DNA of 64,000 nt from Streptacidiphilus jeojiense. Lineage in GTDB: Bacteria; Actinomycetota; Actinomycetes; Streptomycetales; Streptomycetaceae. The translations under genes and the position numbers were made by a program. Numbering within the stretch: the stretch's first letter is position 1; each line of letters begins with the position of its first letter. The notes under the pieces are model-generated. The model searched no databases. It was not told the origin of the DNA and was given only the letters and a program-made list of their open reading frames with translations. The DNA lies in assembly GCF_000719095.1 (NCBI RefSeq), contig NZ_JOEH01000034.1, positions 1 through 64,000 on the forward strand. Reading direction: 5' to 3'. Shown here piece after piece: positions 35,516 through 44,195 of the stretch.

Positions 35516-36595
35516 TCAGCGCGCTGCCGCGCCCCAGCTGTCGACCGCACCGGCCACCGGGACGGCGCTGGCGATGACGCGGCGGGCCAGCGAGCGGGGG
35601 CTGGTCAGGAAGCCCCACCCCCAGGACATGTGCATGGTGGCCAGGGCCAGCGGCAGTTGGGCGCGGGACGCGAGCGGGAGCCCGCGCCCCTCGCGCAGCG
35701 ACCCCAGCAGGATCATCGCCGCGTAGCCGCCGGGGGCGACGAACAGCAGCGGGTGCAGCAGCACGCCGCCGACCAGGCCGAGGACCACGCCCAGCAGCGC
35801 GGCCGGCGGGGCCAGGTAGCGCAGGTTGACCGAGCCCCTGTGGTAGCGGGAGACCACCCGGCGCCAGCGCCCGTAGTCGCGGTACTGCCGGGCCAGCGCG
35901 CGCACGCTGGGACGCGGCCGGTAGGTGACCCGCAGCTCGGGGGTGAACCAGATCAGGCCGCCGTCCTGACGGATCCGGTAGTTCAGCTCCCAGTCCTGGG
36001 CCCGGAGGAACTCCTCGTTGTAGCCACCGAGCCGCTCCAGCACCGTACGGCGGAACACCCCGAGGTAGACCGTGTCGGCCGGGGCGGCCTCGCCGCCGGT
36101 GTGGAAGGCGGCGTTGCCGACGCCGATCCGGGAGGTCATCGCGGCGGCGACGGCCTTCTCCCACGCGGTCTCGCCCTCGGCGTGCATGATCCCGCCGACG
36201 TTGGCGGCGCCCTTCTCGTCCAGCAGCCGCACCGCAGTGGCGATGTAACCGGGGGTGAGCAGGCCGTGGCCGTCGACCCGGACCACCACCGGGAAGCGGG
36301 AGCCGCGGATCGCGGCGTTGAGCGCCGCAGGGGTACGGCCGCTGGGGTTGGCGACGGTCCGCACCTCGCGGTCGCTGCCCGCGGTCTCCGCCACCAGCTC
36401 GGCGGCGATCCGGTCGGTGTCGTCCTTCGACGGTCCGAGGGCGATCACCACCTCGATCGGGGCGGGGTAGTCCTGGGCGAGGATCTCCCGGACGGCGTCA
36501 CGCAGGTGCCGGGACTCGTCGAGCACCGGCATGATCACTGATACGGGCGGCAGCGGCTGCGCCCCGGAGGCGCTGGAGGCGGCGTTGGCGTTCAT
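35516..36595 (-). CDS. GT2 family glycosyltransferase (ExoA-like)
   Basis: 359 aa. GT-A domain: VSVIMPVLDESRHLRDAVREIL, VEVVIALGPSKDDT, VVRVDGHGLLTPGYI (DxH-like metal motif), and FLRAQDWELNYRIRQDGG. Two or three C-terminal membrane helices (about 255-300) anchor it on the cytoplasmic face. It sits on the opposite strand inside the LCP cluster, 7 bp from LCP3's end, and may build the glycopolymer these LCP enzymes ligate. ATG start 36595 with no clear ribosome site. Confidence 0.88.
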   Translation of the reverse strand: MNANAASSASGAQPLPPVSVIMPVLDESRHLRDAVREILAQDYPAPIEVVIALGPSKDDTDRIAAELVAETAGSDREVRTVANPSGRTPAALNAAIRGSRFPVVVRVDGHGLLTPGYIATAVRLLDEKGAANVGGIMHAEGETAWEKAVAAAMTSRIGVGNAAFHTGGEAAPADTVYLGVFRRTVLERLGGYNEEFLRAQDWELNYRIRQDGGLIWFTPELRVTYRPRPSVRALARQYRDYGRWRRVVSRYHRGSVNLRYLAPPAALLGVVLGLVGGVLLHPLLFVAPGGYAAMILLGSLREGRGLPLASRAQLPLALATMHMSWGWGFLTSPRSLARRVIASAVPVAGAVDSWGAAAR

Positions 36596-36749
36596 ATGCG
36601 GCCAACCGTACCGTCGGGCGCCGGGCTGCGCCGAACCCCGGCAGCGGAATGGTCACATCATCAGAATGAATTCACCTGACGGGGGGACAGCGACGACACC
36701 CCGGCGGTGCTGCGCGGTGCGCCGCCCGTCCCGTCCTACGATCCGAAGG

Positions 36750-38267
36750 ATGCCTGCCGATCCCCGGAAACCAGCCCGCACCGCCGCCTCGCCGCTGCGC
36801 CGGCGGGTGCTGTGGACCGCCTCGGCGCTGTCCTGCGCGGTGCTGGCCACCAGCGGGATCGGCCGCGCCGTGGTCAGCGGGGTGGGCGACTCCATCGGCC
36901 GGGTCAATGTCTTCGGCGGGCTGACCCACCGCCCGGCCGACGACGACGCCATGAACATCCTGGTGGTGGGCACCGACGACCGGGACGGCGTGCCCGAGCG
37001 GATCCTGCAGTCGCTGCACGCCGGCGGGGAGGCCTGCCACTGCACCGACACCATGATGCTGGTGCACCTGTCCGCCTCCGGGGACGGCGCCAGCGTGGTC
37101 AGCATCCCGCGCGACAGCTACGTCGACATCCCGGCCCACCAGGACCTGGCCACCCGGCAGCCGGTGCCGGAGTCCATGGGCAAGATCAACGCCGCCTACG
37201 GGATGGGCGGGCCGCCGCTGACCGTGGAGACCGTCGAGCAGGCCACCGGGCTGCGCATCGACCACTACCTCCAGCTCAACTTCCTCAGCTTCGTCTCCAC
37301 CGTCGACGCCCTGGGCGGGGTACCGGTCTGCACCGACCGGCCGCTGCACGACCCCAAGTCGGGGCTCGACCTCCCCGCCGGGACGACCAGGCTGGACGGC
37401 GCGACGGCGCTGAAGTACGTCCGTGCCCGCTATGTGGACCCCACCGCCGACCTGGGCCGGATGCAGCGCCAGCAGAAGTTCGTCGCCCAGGTCATCCAGC
37501 AGGCGACCGGCTCCGGGACGCTGCTCAACCCGCTGCGGCTGCAGCGGGTGCTCTCCTCGGTGCTGGCCTCGGTCAAGGCGGACGAGGGGCTCAGCGACAA
37601 GGACCTGCTGGCCCTGGCCACCCGGATGAAGGACCTGCGGCCCTCCTCCGCCTCCTTCGCGACCGTGCCGCTGGCGGACCTCAACCACGTGGTGCCCGGT
37701 TGGGGCTCCACCGTGCTGTGGGACAAGCCGCGGGCCGCCGCGCTGTTCACGGCGCTGCGCGAGGACCGGCCGCTGACGCCGCCGGCCCCCAGGCCGTCCC
37801 GGTCGCCCTCGTCGGCGGGCTCGGCGGCGGGCGGGAAGGCCGAGGCGCAGCCGACCGTCCCGCCCGGGCGGGTCCGGGTGCAGGTGCAGAACGGCTCCGG
37901 GGTGGCCGGCCTCGGCGCCAGGGCGGACCGGCTGCTGCGCGCCGAGGGCTTCGCCACCAGCGGTTACGCCAGCAACGCCCCCGGGCCGGACGCCGCGGCA
38001 CGGACCGTGGTCCGGTACGACCCGCGCTGGGACGAGTCGGTGCGCACCCTGGCCGCCGCGCTGCCTGGCGCCCAGCTGGTGCCGGTGGCCGGGCTCGGCG
38101 GCACCATGCAGGTGGTGCTGGGGAAGGACTTCACCGGTGTCGCCAAGGTGCCCGTGCCGAAGGCGACCACCCCCGCGCCGGTCGCGAGCAGCGCCGCCCC
38201 GACCGCCGCCCCGACCGGTGCGCCGCCGATCGCCGCCACCCGCGGTGACACCGTGGTCTGCACCTGA
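36750..38267 (+). CDS. LCP family phosphotransferase 4 with LytR_C domain
   Basis: 505 aa. Short basic tail, membrane helix 19-40, LCP domain (AMNILVVGTDDRDG, CTDTMMLVHLS, VSIPRDSYVDIP, IDHYLQLNFLSFVSTVDALGGV, KYVRARYVDPTADLGRMQRQQKFV), Pro/Ser linker and LytR_C domain (VRVQVQNGSGVAGLGARADRLL ... MQVVLGKDF). Extra cysteines (EACHCTD) next to the metal-binding Asp are not seen in the other copies. Start 36750 follows TACGAT by 7 nt, so it looks leaderless. Confidence 0.93.
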   Translation: MPADPRKPARTAASPLRRRVLWTASALSCAVLATSGIGRAVVSGVGDSIGRVNVFGGLTHRPADDDAMNILVVGTDDRDGVPERILQSLHAGGEACHCTDTMMLVHLSASGDGASVVSIPRDSYVDIPAHQDLATRQPVPESMGKINAAYGMGGPPLTVETVEQATGLRIDHYLQLNFLSFVSTVDALGGVPVCTDRPLHDPKSGLDLPAGTTRLDGATALKYVRARYVDPTADLGRMQRQQKFVAQVIQQATGSGTLLNPLRLQRVLSSVLASVKADEGLSDKDLLALATRMKDLRPSSASFATVPLADLNHVVPGWGSTVLWDKPRAAALFTALREDRPLTPPAPRPSRSPSSAGSAAGGKAEAQPTVPPGRVRVQVQNGSGVAGLGARADRLLRAEGFATSGYASNAPGPDAAARTVVRYDPRWDESVRTLAAALPGAQLVPVAGLGGTMQVVLGKDFTGVAKVPVPKATTPAPVASSAAPTAAPTGAPPIAATRGDTVVCT

Positions 38268-38380
38268 TCCCCGGGACAGCGCCACGGACCCTTCACCGAC
38301 GTGCATCAAAACTGCTACAGCCTGCCCAAATCGACCTTCTCCGCCCCTGACGGACAGCAAAACAGGGCATCCTCTGGCGT

Positions 38381-39808
38381 ATGACGACGCACGACGGGTG
38401 GGACAACGGGACCGGCGGACGCCGGGACGCCGGCGACATCAGCGGCTGGGAGACCCGCACCAGCCGGCCGGGCCAGGACGGCCGGGCCGGGCAGGGCGGG
38501 TCGGGCTACCCGGGCGGCGGCTACGGCTGGCCCGGGGCTCCCCGGGCGCAGAGCCAGGGCGAGCAGCCGCTGCCGCCCGAGCTCAACCCGCGCGGTCCCG
38601 GCGCCGGCCGCCGGTCCGGGGGGCAGCAGGTCGGCCGGCCCGTGCCGCAACAGCAGCAGCCGTCGTACGGGGGCCAGCCCTCCTACGGCAAGCAGGGCTC
38701 GCCCGGTTCCGGCCTGCCGCCGGAGCTGGACCCGCGCGGTCCCGGGCGCTCCACCGGTCCCGGCGGGCCGGGGCGCGGCGGCAACGGCGCCGGAACCGGC
38801 CCGGGCTCCGGACGGCGCAAGTGGTCCCGCAGCCGCAAGATCAGGTTCACCCTGTTCGCAGTGGTGCTGACGCTGCTGGTGGTGAGCGTCGGCACCTACT
38901 TCTGGGCCGACTCCAAGCTGACCCACAGCAATGTGCTGGTCGACTACGCCGGCCGCCCGGCCGCAGGCAAGGGCACCAACTGGCTGGTCATCGGCTCGGA
39001 CAGCCGCCAGGGCCTGACCAAGGCGCAGCAGCAGGCGCTGCACACCGGGTACGACACCGGCGCGCGCACCGACTCGATGATGATCCTGCACGAGGGCTCC
39101 AACGGGAACACGCTGATGAGCATCCCGCGCGACTCCTACGTCACCATCCCGGCCTGGACCGACAGCAAGGGCGTCAAGCACAGCGCCGCCAAGCACAAGA
39201 TCAACGCGGCCTTCGCCGAGGGCGGCGGCGCGCTGCTGGTGCAGACGCTGGAGTACAACACCGGCATCCGCATCGACCACTACGCCGAGATCGGCTTCTC
39301 CGGCTTCGTCAACGTGGTGAACGACCTCGGCGGCATCGACATGTGCCTGGACAAGGCGATCGTCGACAAGGCGTCGGGCGCCAACCTCAAGGCCGGCTGC
39401 CAGACCCTGAACGGCGCGCAGGCGCTCGCCTTCGTCCGCGAGCGGCACCAGGAGGCCACCCAGGACCTGGCCCGGATGCAGCACCAGCAGCAGTTCCTGG
39501 CCGCGCTGTCGCACAAGGCGACCTCGGCGGGCACGCTGCTGAACCCGTTCACCCTCTACCCGACCCTGGACAGCGGCCTGTCGCTGCTGACCGTGGACAA
39601 CAACACCGGGCTCACCGACCTGGGCTCGATGTTCTTCGCGATGAAGGACGTCAAGGGCGGCAAGGGCAAGACCATCACCGTGCCGATCGCCAACGCCAAC
39701 TACCCGACCCCGGCCGACGGCGACGCGGTGAAGTGGAACATGACCGAGGCGAAGCAGGTCTTCGACGCCTTCAAGAACGACACCACGGTGCCGACCTTCT
39801 CCAGCTGA
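38381..39808 (+). CDS. LCP family phosphotransferase 5 (long Gly/Pro N-tail)
   Basis: 475 aa. A 150-residue Gly/Pro/Gln-rich cytoplasmic tail contains LPPELNPRG (64-72) and LPPELDPRG (112-120). Membrane helix about 155-175, then the LCP domain (NWLVIGSDSRQGL, RTDSMMILHEGS, MSIPRDSYVTIP, IDHYAEIGFSGFVNVVNDLGGI, AFVRERHQEATQDLARMQHQQQFL). No LytR_C domain. Close paralogue of LCP6. CATCCT 7 nt before the ATG could be a -10 element. Confidence 0.93.
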   Translation: MTTHDGWDNGTGGRRDAGDISGWETRTSRPGQDGRAGQGGSGYPGGGYGWPGAPRAQSQGEQPLPPELNPRGPGAGRRSGGQQVGRPVPQQQQPSYGGQPSYGKQGSPGSGLPPELDPRGPGRSTGPGGPGRGGNGAGTGPGSGRRKWSRSRKIRFTLFAVVLTLLVVSVGTYFWADSKLTHSNVLVDYAGRPAAGKGTNWLVIGSDSRQGLTKAQQQALHTGYDTGARTDSMMILHEGSNGNTLMSIPRDSYVTIPAWTDSKGVKHSAAKHKINAAFAEGGGALLVQTLEYNTGIRIDHYAEIGFSGFVNVVNDLGGIDMCLDKAIVDKASGANLKAGCQTLNGAQALAFVRERHQEATQDLARMQHQQQFLAALSHKATSAGTLLNPFTLYPTLDSGLSLLTVDNNTGLTDLGSMFFAMKDVKGGKGKTITVPIANANYPTPADGDAVKWNMTEAKQVFDAFKNDTTVPTFSS

Positions 39809-39938
39809 GACCGGCGGTCGCGGACGGGCGGGGGACGAACGCGGACCGGCGCGCGGGGCGTACGGCGGACGGGCCAATGTGCGGCCCACCGCCGTGCGCC
39901 GCGCGCGCTTTCGTCCGACCGGGGCCGATGATCGGATC

Positions 39939-41108
39939 ATGACCAGCCCCGAGGACCCCCTGCCGCCCGAGCTGTCGCCGCGCGCGCAGGCCGCCAGACT
40001 CGGCGGGGTGCCCAAGGAGCAGGCCGACCCCTCGGCCGGCGGCGCCTACCGGGCCGGGAGGCGGGGCCGGCGGAAGGCCGCGGGCGGGCCGAAGCGGCGG
40101 CGCAGCCGCTGGAAGACCCTGCTGCTGGCGCTCGGAGTGCTGGTGGTGCTGGTGCTGCTGGTCGTGGCCGGCACCTGGATCTGGGCCGACGGCAGGCTCA
40201 CCAAGGTGGCCGCGATCACCGACTACAGCGGGCGCCCGGCGAACGGCCCCGGCACCAACTGGCTGATCGTCGGTTCGGACAGCCGGGCCGGGCTGAGCAA
40301 ACAGCAGCAGCAGGAGCTGCACGTGGGCTCCGACACCGGGGTCAACACCGACACCATCATGGTGCTGCACAAGGGTTCCAACGGCCCGGTGCTGATGAGC
40401 ATCCCGCGCGACTCCTACGTCACCATCCCCGCGTACACGGACAGCGGCGGGACCGCGCACGCCGCGCACAAGGACAAGATCAACGCCGCCTTCGCCTCCG
40501 GCGGTCCGCAGCTGCTGGTGAAGACCGTGGAGACGACCACCGGCATCCACCTGGACCACTACACCGAGGTCGGCTTCACCGGGGTGGTGAACATCGTGAA
40601 CGCGCTGGGCGGGGTGCCGATCTGCCTGTCGGCGCCGGTGGTGGACTCCCGGTCGGGCGCCGACCTCAAGGCGGGCTGCCAGACCCTGAACGGCACCCAG
40701 TCGCTGCAGCTGGTGCGCACCCGCTACTCGCTGCCGGACTCGGACCTCAGCCGGATCCAGAACCAGCAGCAGTTCCTGCAGGCCATGGCCAAGCAGGTGG
40801 TCAGACCGGGCACCTGGCTGAACCCGTTCACGCTCTACCCGTTCCTGAACGCCGCCCTGGACTCGCTGACCGTGGACCAGGGCACCGGGATGTGGACGCT
40901 GGCCCAGTTCGGCCGGCAGATGTACCAGGTCAGCGGTTCGGGCGGGAAGACCGTGACGGTGCCGCTGGCCACCCAGGACTACACCACCCCCAGCGGGGCC
41001 TCGGCGGTGCTGTGGTCGTCCAGCGGTTCGGCGACCCTCTTCGACGAGATCCAGAACGACCGGCCGGTCACCACCAAGACCAACCCGTCCGGCACGACCG
41101 GTAGTTGA
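39939..41108 (+). CDS. LCP family phosphotransferase 6
   Basis: 389 aa. The cytoplasmic tail begins with LPPELSPR (8-15), then a basic patch, membrane helix 60-82, and LCP domain (NWLIVGSDSRAGLSK, NTDTIMVLHKGS, MSIPRDSYVTIP, LDHYTEVGFTGVVNIVNALGGV, QLVRTRYSLPDSDLSRIQNQQQFL). No LytR_C domain; ends soon after the LCP fold. Start 39939 is placed 6 nt after GATGAT (leaderless-like). Converges on gntR with a 7-bp gap. Confidence 0.93.
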   Translation: MTSPEDPLPPELSPRAQAARLGGVPKEQADPSAGGAYRAGRRGRRKAAGGPKRRRSRWKTLLLALGVLVVLVLLVVAGTWIWADGRLTKVAAITDYSGRPANGPGTNWLIVGSDSRAGLSKQQQQELHVGSDTGVNTDTIMVLHKGSNGPVLMSIPRDSYVTIPAYTDSGGTAHAAHKDKINAAFASGGPQLLVKTVETTTGIHLDHYTEVGFTGVVNIVNALGGVPICLSAPVVDSRSGADLKAGCQTLNGTQSLQLVRTRYSLPDSDLSRIQNQQQFLQAMAKQVVRPGTWLNPFTLYPFLNAALDSLTVDQGTGMWTLAQFGRQMYQVSGSGGKTVTVPLATQDYTTPSGASAVLWSSSGSATLFDEIQNDRPVTTKTNPSGTTGS

Positions 41109-41115
41109 CCGTACG

Positions 41116-41868
41116 TCAACCCACGTGCCGGGCCAGCGGGTTGGAGCCGATGGAGTTGGCCACGGCGAAGCTGACCGAGCCCTGCCGGTAGCGGTCGTCG
41201 GACCACTCGATCGGCCGCCCGGCATGGGTGGTGGTGGTGCGGCGGATCCGCAGCAGCGGTCCGCCCCGGCGGATGCCCAGCAGCTCGGCGTCCTGGGTGC
41301 CGGCGGCGACGGCGTCGATGGTGTGCTCGCCGTAGGCGAAGATGATGCCGATGTCGTCGTAGAGGGCCTGGACCACGGACTCGCAGTCCGCGGGCAGCCG
41401 CTCCACCGCCTCGGCCACCCAGATCGGGTAGGCGTTGCGCTCGACCAGCACCGGCTCGCCGTCCAGACCGCGCACCCGGAGCACCTGGAGCACGTCCGAG
41501 CCCGGCGGGATCAGCAGCCGCTCCACGTCCTCGGCGGTGGCCGGGCGGCGGTACTGCTCGATCACCCGCCCGGTGGCGGTGCGCCCCATCGCCCTGGCCC
41601 ACTGGGCGAAGCTGCGCAGCTCGGCGAAGCTCTGGCTGCGCCGGTTGCCGAGGACCACCCGGCGGGCCCCCTGCCGGGAGCCGATCCGGCCCTCGGAGGT
41701 CAGTGCGGCGACGGCCTGGCGGACCGTGCCCCGGGACACCTCGTAGCGGGCGGCGAGGTCACTCTCGGTGGGAAGGGTCCCGCCGACGGGGTACTCGCCG
41801 CGGTCTATCGCGCGGCGGAGCTCCTCGGCGATCTCCTCGTGGCGTGCTGCCACCGTGTGAACCTCCAT
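41116..41868 (-). CDS. GntR/HutC-family regulator with UTRA domain
   Basis: 250 aa. N-terminal winged helix (EEIAEELRRAIDRGEYPVGGTLPTESDLAARYEVSRGTVRQAVAAL) and C-terminal UTRA effector domain (about 95-245: LQVLRVRGLDGEPVLVERNAYP ... GGPLLRIRRTTTTHAGRPIEWSDDRYR). It diverges from the ABC importer operon and probably represses it until the substrate binds. A candidate operator, CTTGT-4-ACAAG, lies at 42071-42084. Confidence 0.9.
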   Translation of the reverse strand: MEVHTVAARHEEIAEELRRAIDRGEYPVGGTLPTESDLAARYEVSRGTVRQAVAALTSEGRIGSRQGARRVVLGNRRSQSFAELRSFAQWARAMGRTATGRVIEQYRRPATAEDVERLLIPPGSDVLQVLRVRGLDGEPVLVERNAYPIWVAEAVERLPADCESVVQALYDDIGIIFAYGEHTIDAVAAGTQDAELLGIRRGGPLLRIRRTTTTHAGRPIEWSDDRYRQGSVSFAVANSIGSNPLARHVG

Positions 41869-42016
41869 TTCAGTGCGGTTGGATTGTGCACAGTGCTGTC
41901 ACCGGAGGGGCGCCAGCGCCGCCCTGGGGCGGCCGACTGCGTGATCGTACCGTTACCTGCACGGGACGTGAAACACCGGTCCGGCAGGCGGGATAACGAC
42001 AGCCAGAGGAGCGCAA

Positions 42017-42034
42017 GTGTCTACGTCGTGTTAA
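42017..42034 (+). CDS. possible 5-codon minigene before the ABC importer operon
   Basis: A strong GAGGAG site lies 7 nt before GTG TCT ACG TCG TGT TAA (M-S-T-S-C). No longer frame uses this ribosome site. It could be a regulatory minigene or chance. Confidence 0.25.
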   Translation: MSTSC

Positions 42035-42070
42035 CCATGCGGTCATCATCCTCGGGCGTACTGTCACCAG

Positions 42071-42084
42071 CTTGTCCAAACAAG
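42071..42084. promoter_or_regulatory. candidate GntR operator
   Basis: CTTGTCCAAACAAG, a 5-bp inverted repeat with a 4-nt spacer, lies 34 bp before the solute-binding-protein start. Confidence 0.35.
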
Positions 42085-42117
42085 TCTCGCCTTTCAGACG
42101 CCTCGTCAGGAGACCTC

Positions 42118-43281
42118 GTGACCCCCTCCCGTACCCGGGCCGCCGCCCTCACCGGCGTCCTGGTGGCCGCAGCGCTCGCTGTCAGCGCCTGTGGTTCCTC
42201 GACCTCCAAGACCGCTGCAGCCGGTTCCACGGCCGGTACCAAGAGCGCTGCCACCGCGACCTCCGCGGCCGACCTCGGGGGCATGGACGCCCTGGTCGCG
42301 GCCGCCAAGAAGGAGGGGACGCTGAACGCGATCACCCTTCCTCGTGACTGGGCCAACTACGGCGCGATCATGGACGGCTTCACCAAGAAGTACGGCATCA
42401 AGATCAACGACGAGAACCCCGAGGGTTCCAGCCAGGACGAGATCAACGCCGTCACCACCCGCAAGGGCCAGGGCCGCGCGCCCGACGTGCTGGACCTCGG
42501 CGGCGCCTTCGCCCTCAGCGGCGCCCAGCAGGGCCTGTTCGCCCCGTACAAGGTCGCCACCTTCTCCTCCATCCCGACCGGCCAGGCCGCCGCCGACGGC
42601 TCCTGGACCTTCGACTACGGCGGCTACGTCTCCATCGGCTGCAACGAGACCAAGGTCAAGGACTGCCCCAAGACCTTCGCCGACCTGCTCAAGCCCGAGT
42701 ACAAGGGCATGGTCGCACTGAACGGCGACCCGACCCAGGCCGGTGCGGCCTTCGCCGGCGTCTACGCGGCGGCCCTGGCCAACGGCGGCAGCTTCGACAA
42801 CATCCAGCCCGGCCTGGACTTCTTCAACAAGCTGAAGAAGGCCGGCAACTTCAACCCGGTGCAGGCCAAGCAGAGCACCGTCGAGTCCGGTGAGACCCCG
42901 ATCACCATCGACTGGGACTACCTCAACGCCGGCTACGCCGCCGAGTTCAAGTCCAAGGGCATCAACTGGCAGGTCAACGTCCCGACCGACGGCCTGTACG
43001 CCAACTACTACAACCAGGCCATCAACAAGTGGGCGCCGCACCCGGCCGCCGCCCGGCTGTGGGAGGAGTACCTCTACAGCACCGAGGGCCAGAACCTCTT
43101 CCTCGGCGGCTTCGCCCGCCCGGTCGAGATGGACGCCATGAAGACCGCCGGCACCCTGGACACGGCCGCCGCCGCCAAGCTGCCCGCGGTCAGCGGCACC
43201 CCGACCTTCCCGACCCAGGACCAGATCACCAAGGCCAAGGCCGCCCTGGCCGCCGGCTGGTCGAAGGCCATCTCCGGGTGA
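42118..43281 (+). CDS. ABC importer solute-binding lipoprotein
   Basis: 387 aa. Lipoprotein signal with lipobox VSAC (cysteine about residue 25), Ser/Thr/Ala linker, then a family-1 periplasmic fold of the iron/thiamine/2-aminoethylphosphonate type: LVAAAKKEGTLNAITLPRDWANYGAIMDGFTKKYGI, APDVLDLGG, and GCNETKVKDCPKTFADLLKPEYKGMVAL. The GTG has AGGAG 6 nt upstream. GTGA overlap with the first permease. Gene order (GntR, SBP, two permeases, ATPase, HAD) recalls phosphonate/aminoethylphosphonate uptake, but the substrate is unproven. Confidence 0.9.
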   Translation: MTPSRTRAAALTGVLVAAALAVSACGSSTSKTAAAGSTAGTKSAATATSAADLGGMDALVAAAKKEGTLNAITLPRDWANYGAIMDGFTKKYGIKINDENPEGSSQDEINAVTTRKGQGRAPDVLDLGGAFALSGAQQGLFAPYKVATFSSIPTGQAAADGSWTFDYGGYVSIGCNETKVKDCPKTFADLLKPEYKGMVALNGDPTQAGAAFAGVYAAALANGGSFDNIQPGLDFFNKLKKAGNFNPVQAKQSTVESGETPITIDWDYLNAGYAAEFKSKGINWQVNVPTDGLYANYYNQAINKWAPHPAAARLWEEYLYSTEGQNLFLGGFARPVEMDAMKTAGTLDTAAAAKLPAVSGTPTFPTQDQITKAKAALAAGWSKAISG

Positions 43282-44195
43282 GCACCGCCGCCCCCGCCAC
43301 CAACGACGGGGCCGTCGCGCCCCGCCGCCGTCCGGGCAGCTTGCTGCGCCGGGCGGCGGCGGGGCGCCTCGCCGTCGTTCCGCTGCTGCTCTTCGTCGCC
43401 GTGGCCTTCGGCATCCCCGCCGTCGCCATGGCCTACGGTGCGTTCACCACCAACACCTCCAGCACCCCCGGCACGCCCTCCGCCTTCACCTCGGGCAACC
43501 TCAGCGCCTCGCTCCAGGGCGGCTACCTGACCGCGCTGATCGGCAGCGTCAAGCTGTCCGCGATGTCGGCGCTGATCGGCACCGTCGGCGGGCTGCTGCT
43601 GGCCCAGGCCGTGGTCACCTCCCGGTTCCAGGCGCTGCGGCACGCCGTGCTCAGCGCCTCCGGGGTGCTGGCCAACTTCGGCGGGGTCCCGCTGGCCTTC
43701 GCGTTCATCGCCACCCTGGGCAACGCCGGGGTGCTGACCACGCACCTGCACCTCAAGGACGCGGGCTGGAGCCTCTACACCTTCTGGGGCCTCAACCTGG
43801 TCTACCTCTACTTCCTGGTGCCGCTGATGGTGCTCAGCGTGCTGCCCTCGCTGGACGGGCTGCGCCGGCAGTGGCGCGAGGCGGCCCAGAACAACGGCGC
43901 GACCACCTGGCAGTACTGGCGCCATGTGGCGCTGCCGGTGCTCGCGCCCTCGCTGCTGGGCGGCTTCGTGCTGCTCTTCGGCACCGCCTTCGCCGCGTAC
44001 GCCACCGCGGCCGCGATGGTCGGCGCCTCGGTGCCGCTGATCACCCTTCAGATCGCCAACGCCCTCAACGGCAACGTGGCCGCCGACGCCGGCAACGTGG
44101 CCCTGGCCATGAGCCTGGACATGGTGGTGATCGCGGTGCTGGTGATGGCCGTGTACCTGCCCCTGCAACGGAGGAGCGCCCGATGGCTGGTATGA
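43278..44195 (+). CDS. ABC importer permease 1
   Basis: 305 aa with about six membrane helices. The EAA loop EAAQNNGATTWQYWRHVALPVLAPSL contacts the ATPase. The Thr/Pro-rich segment after helix 1 (TTNTSSTPGTPSAFTSGN) is the usual extracytoplasmic loop. Start overlaps the SBP stop (GTGA), and the next gene starts 13 bp before its end. Confidence 0.92.
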   Translation: MSTAAPATNDGAVAPRRRPGSLLRRAAAGRLAVVPLLLFVAVAFGIPAVAMAYGAFTTNTSSTPGTPSAFTSGNLSASLQGGYLTALIGSVKLSAMSALIGTVGGLLLAQAVVTSRFQALRHAVLSASGVLANFGGVPLAFAFIATLGNAGVLTTHLHLKDAGWSLYTFWGLNLVYLYFLVPLMVLSVLPSLDGLRRQWREAAQNNGATTWQYWRHVALPVLAPSLLGGFVLLFGTAFAAYATAAAMVGASVPLITLQIANALNGNVAADAGNVALAMSLDMVVIAVLVMAVYLPLQRRSARWLV

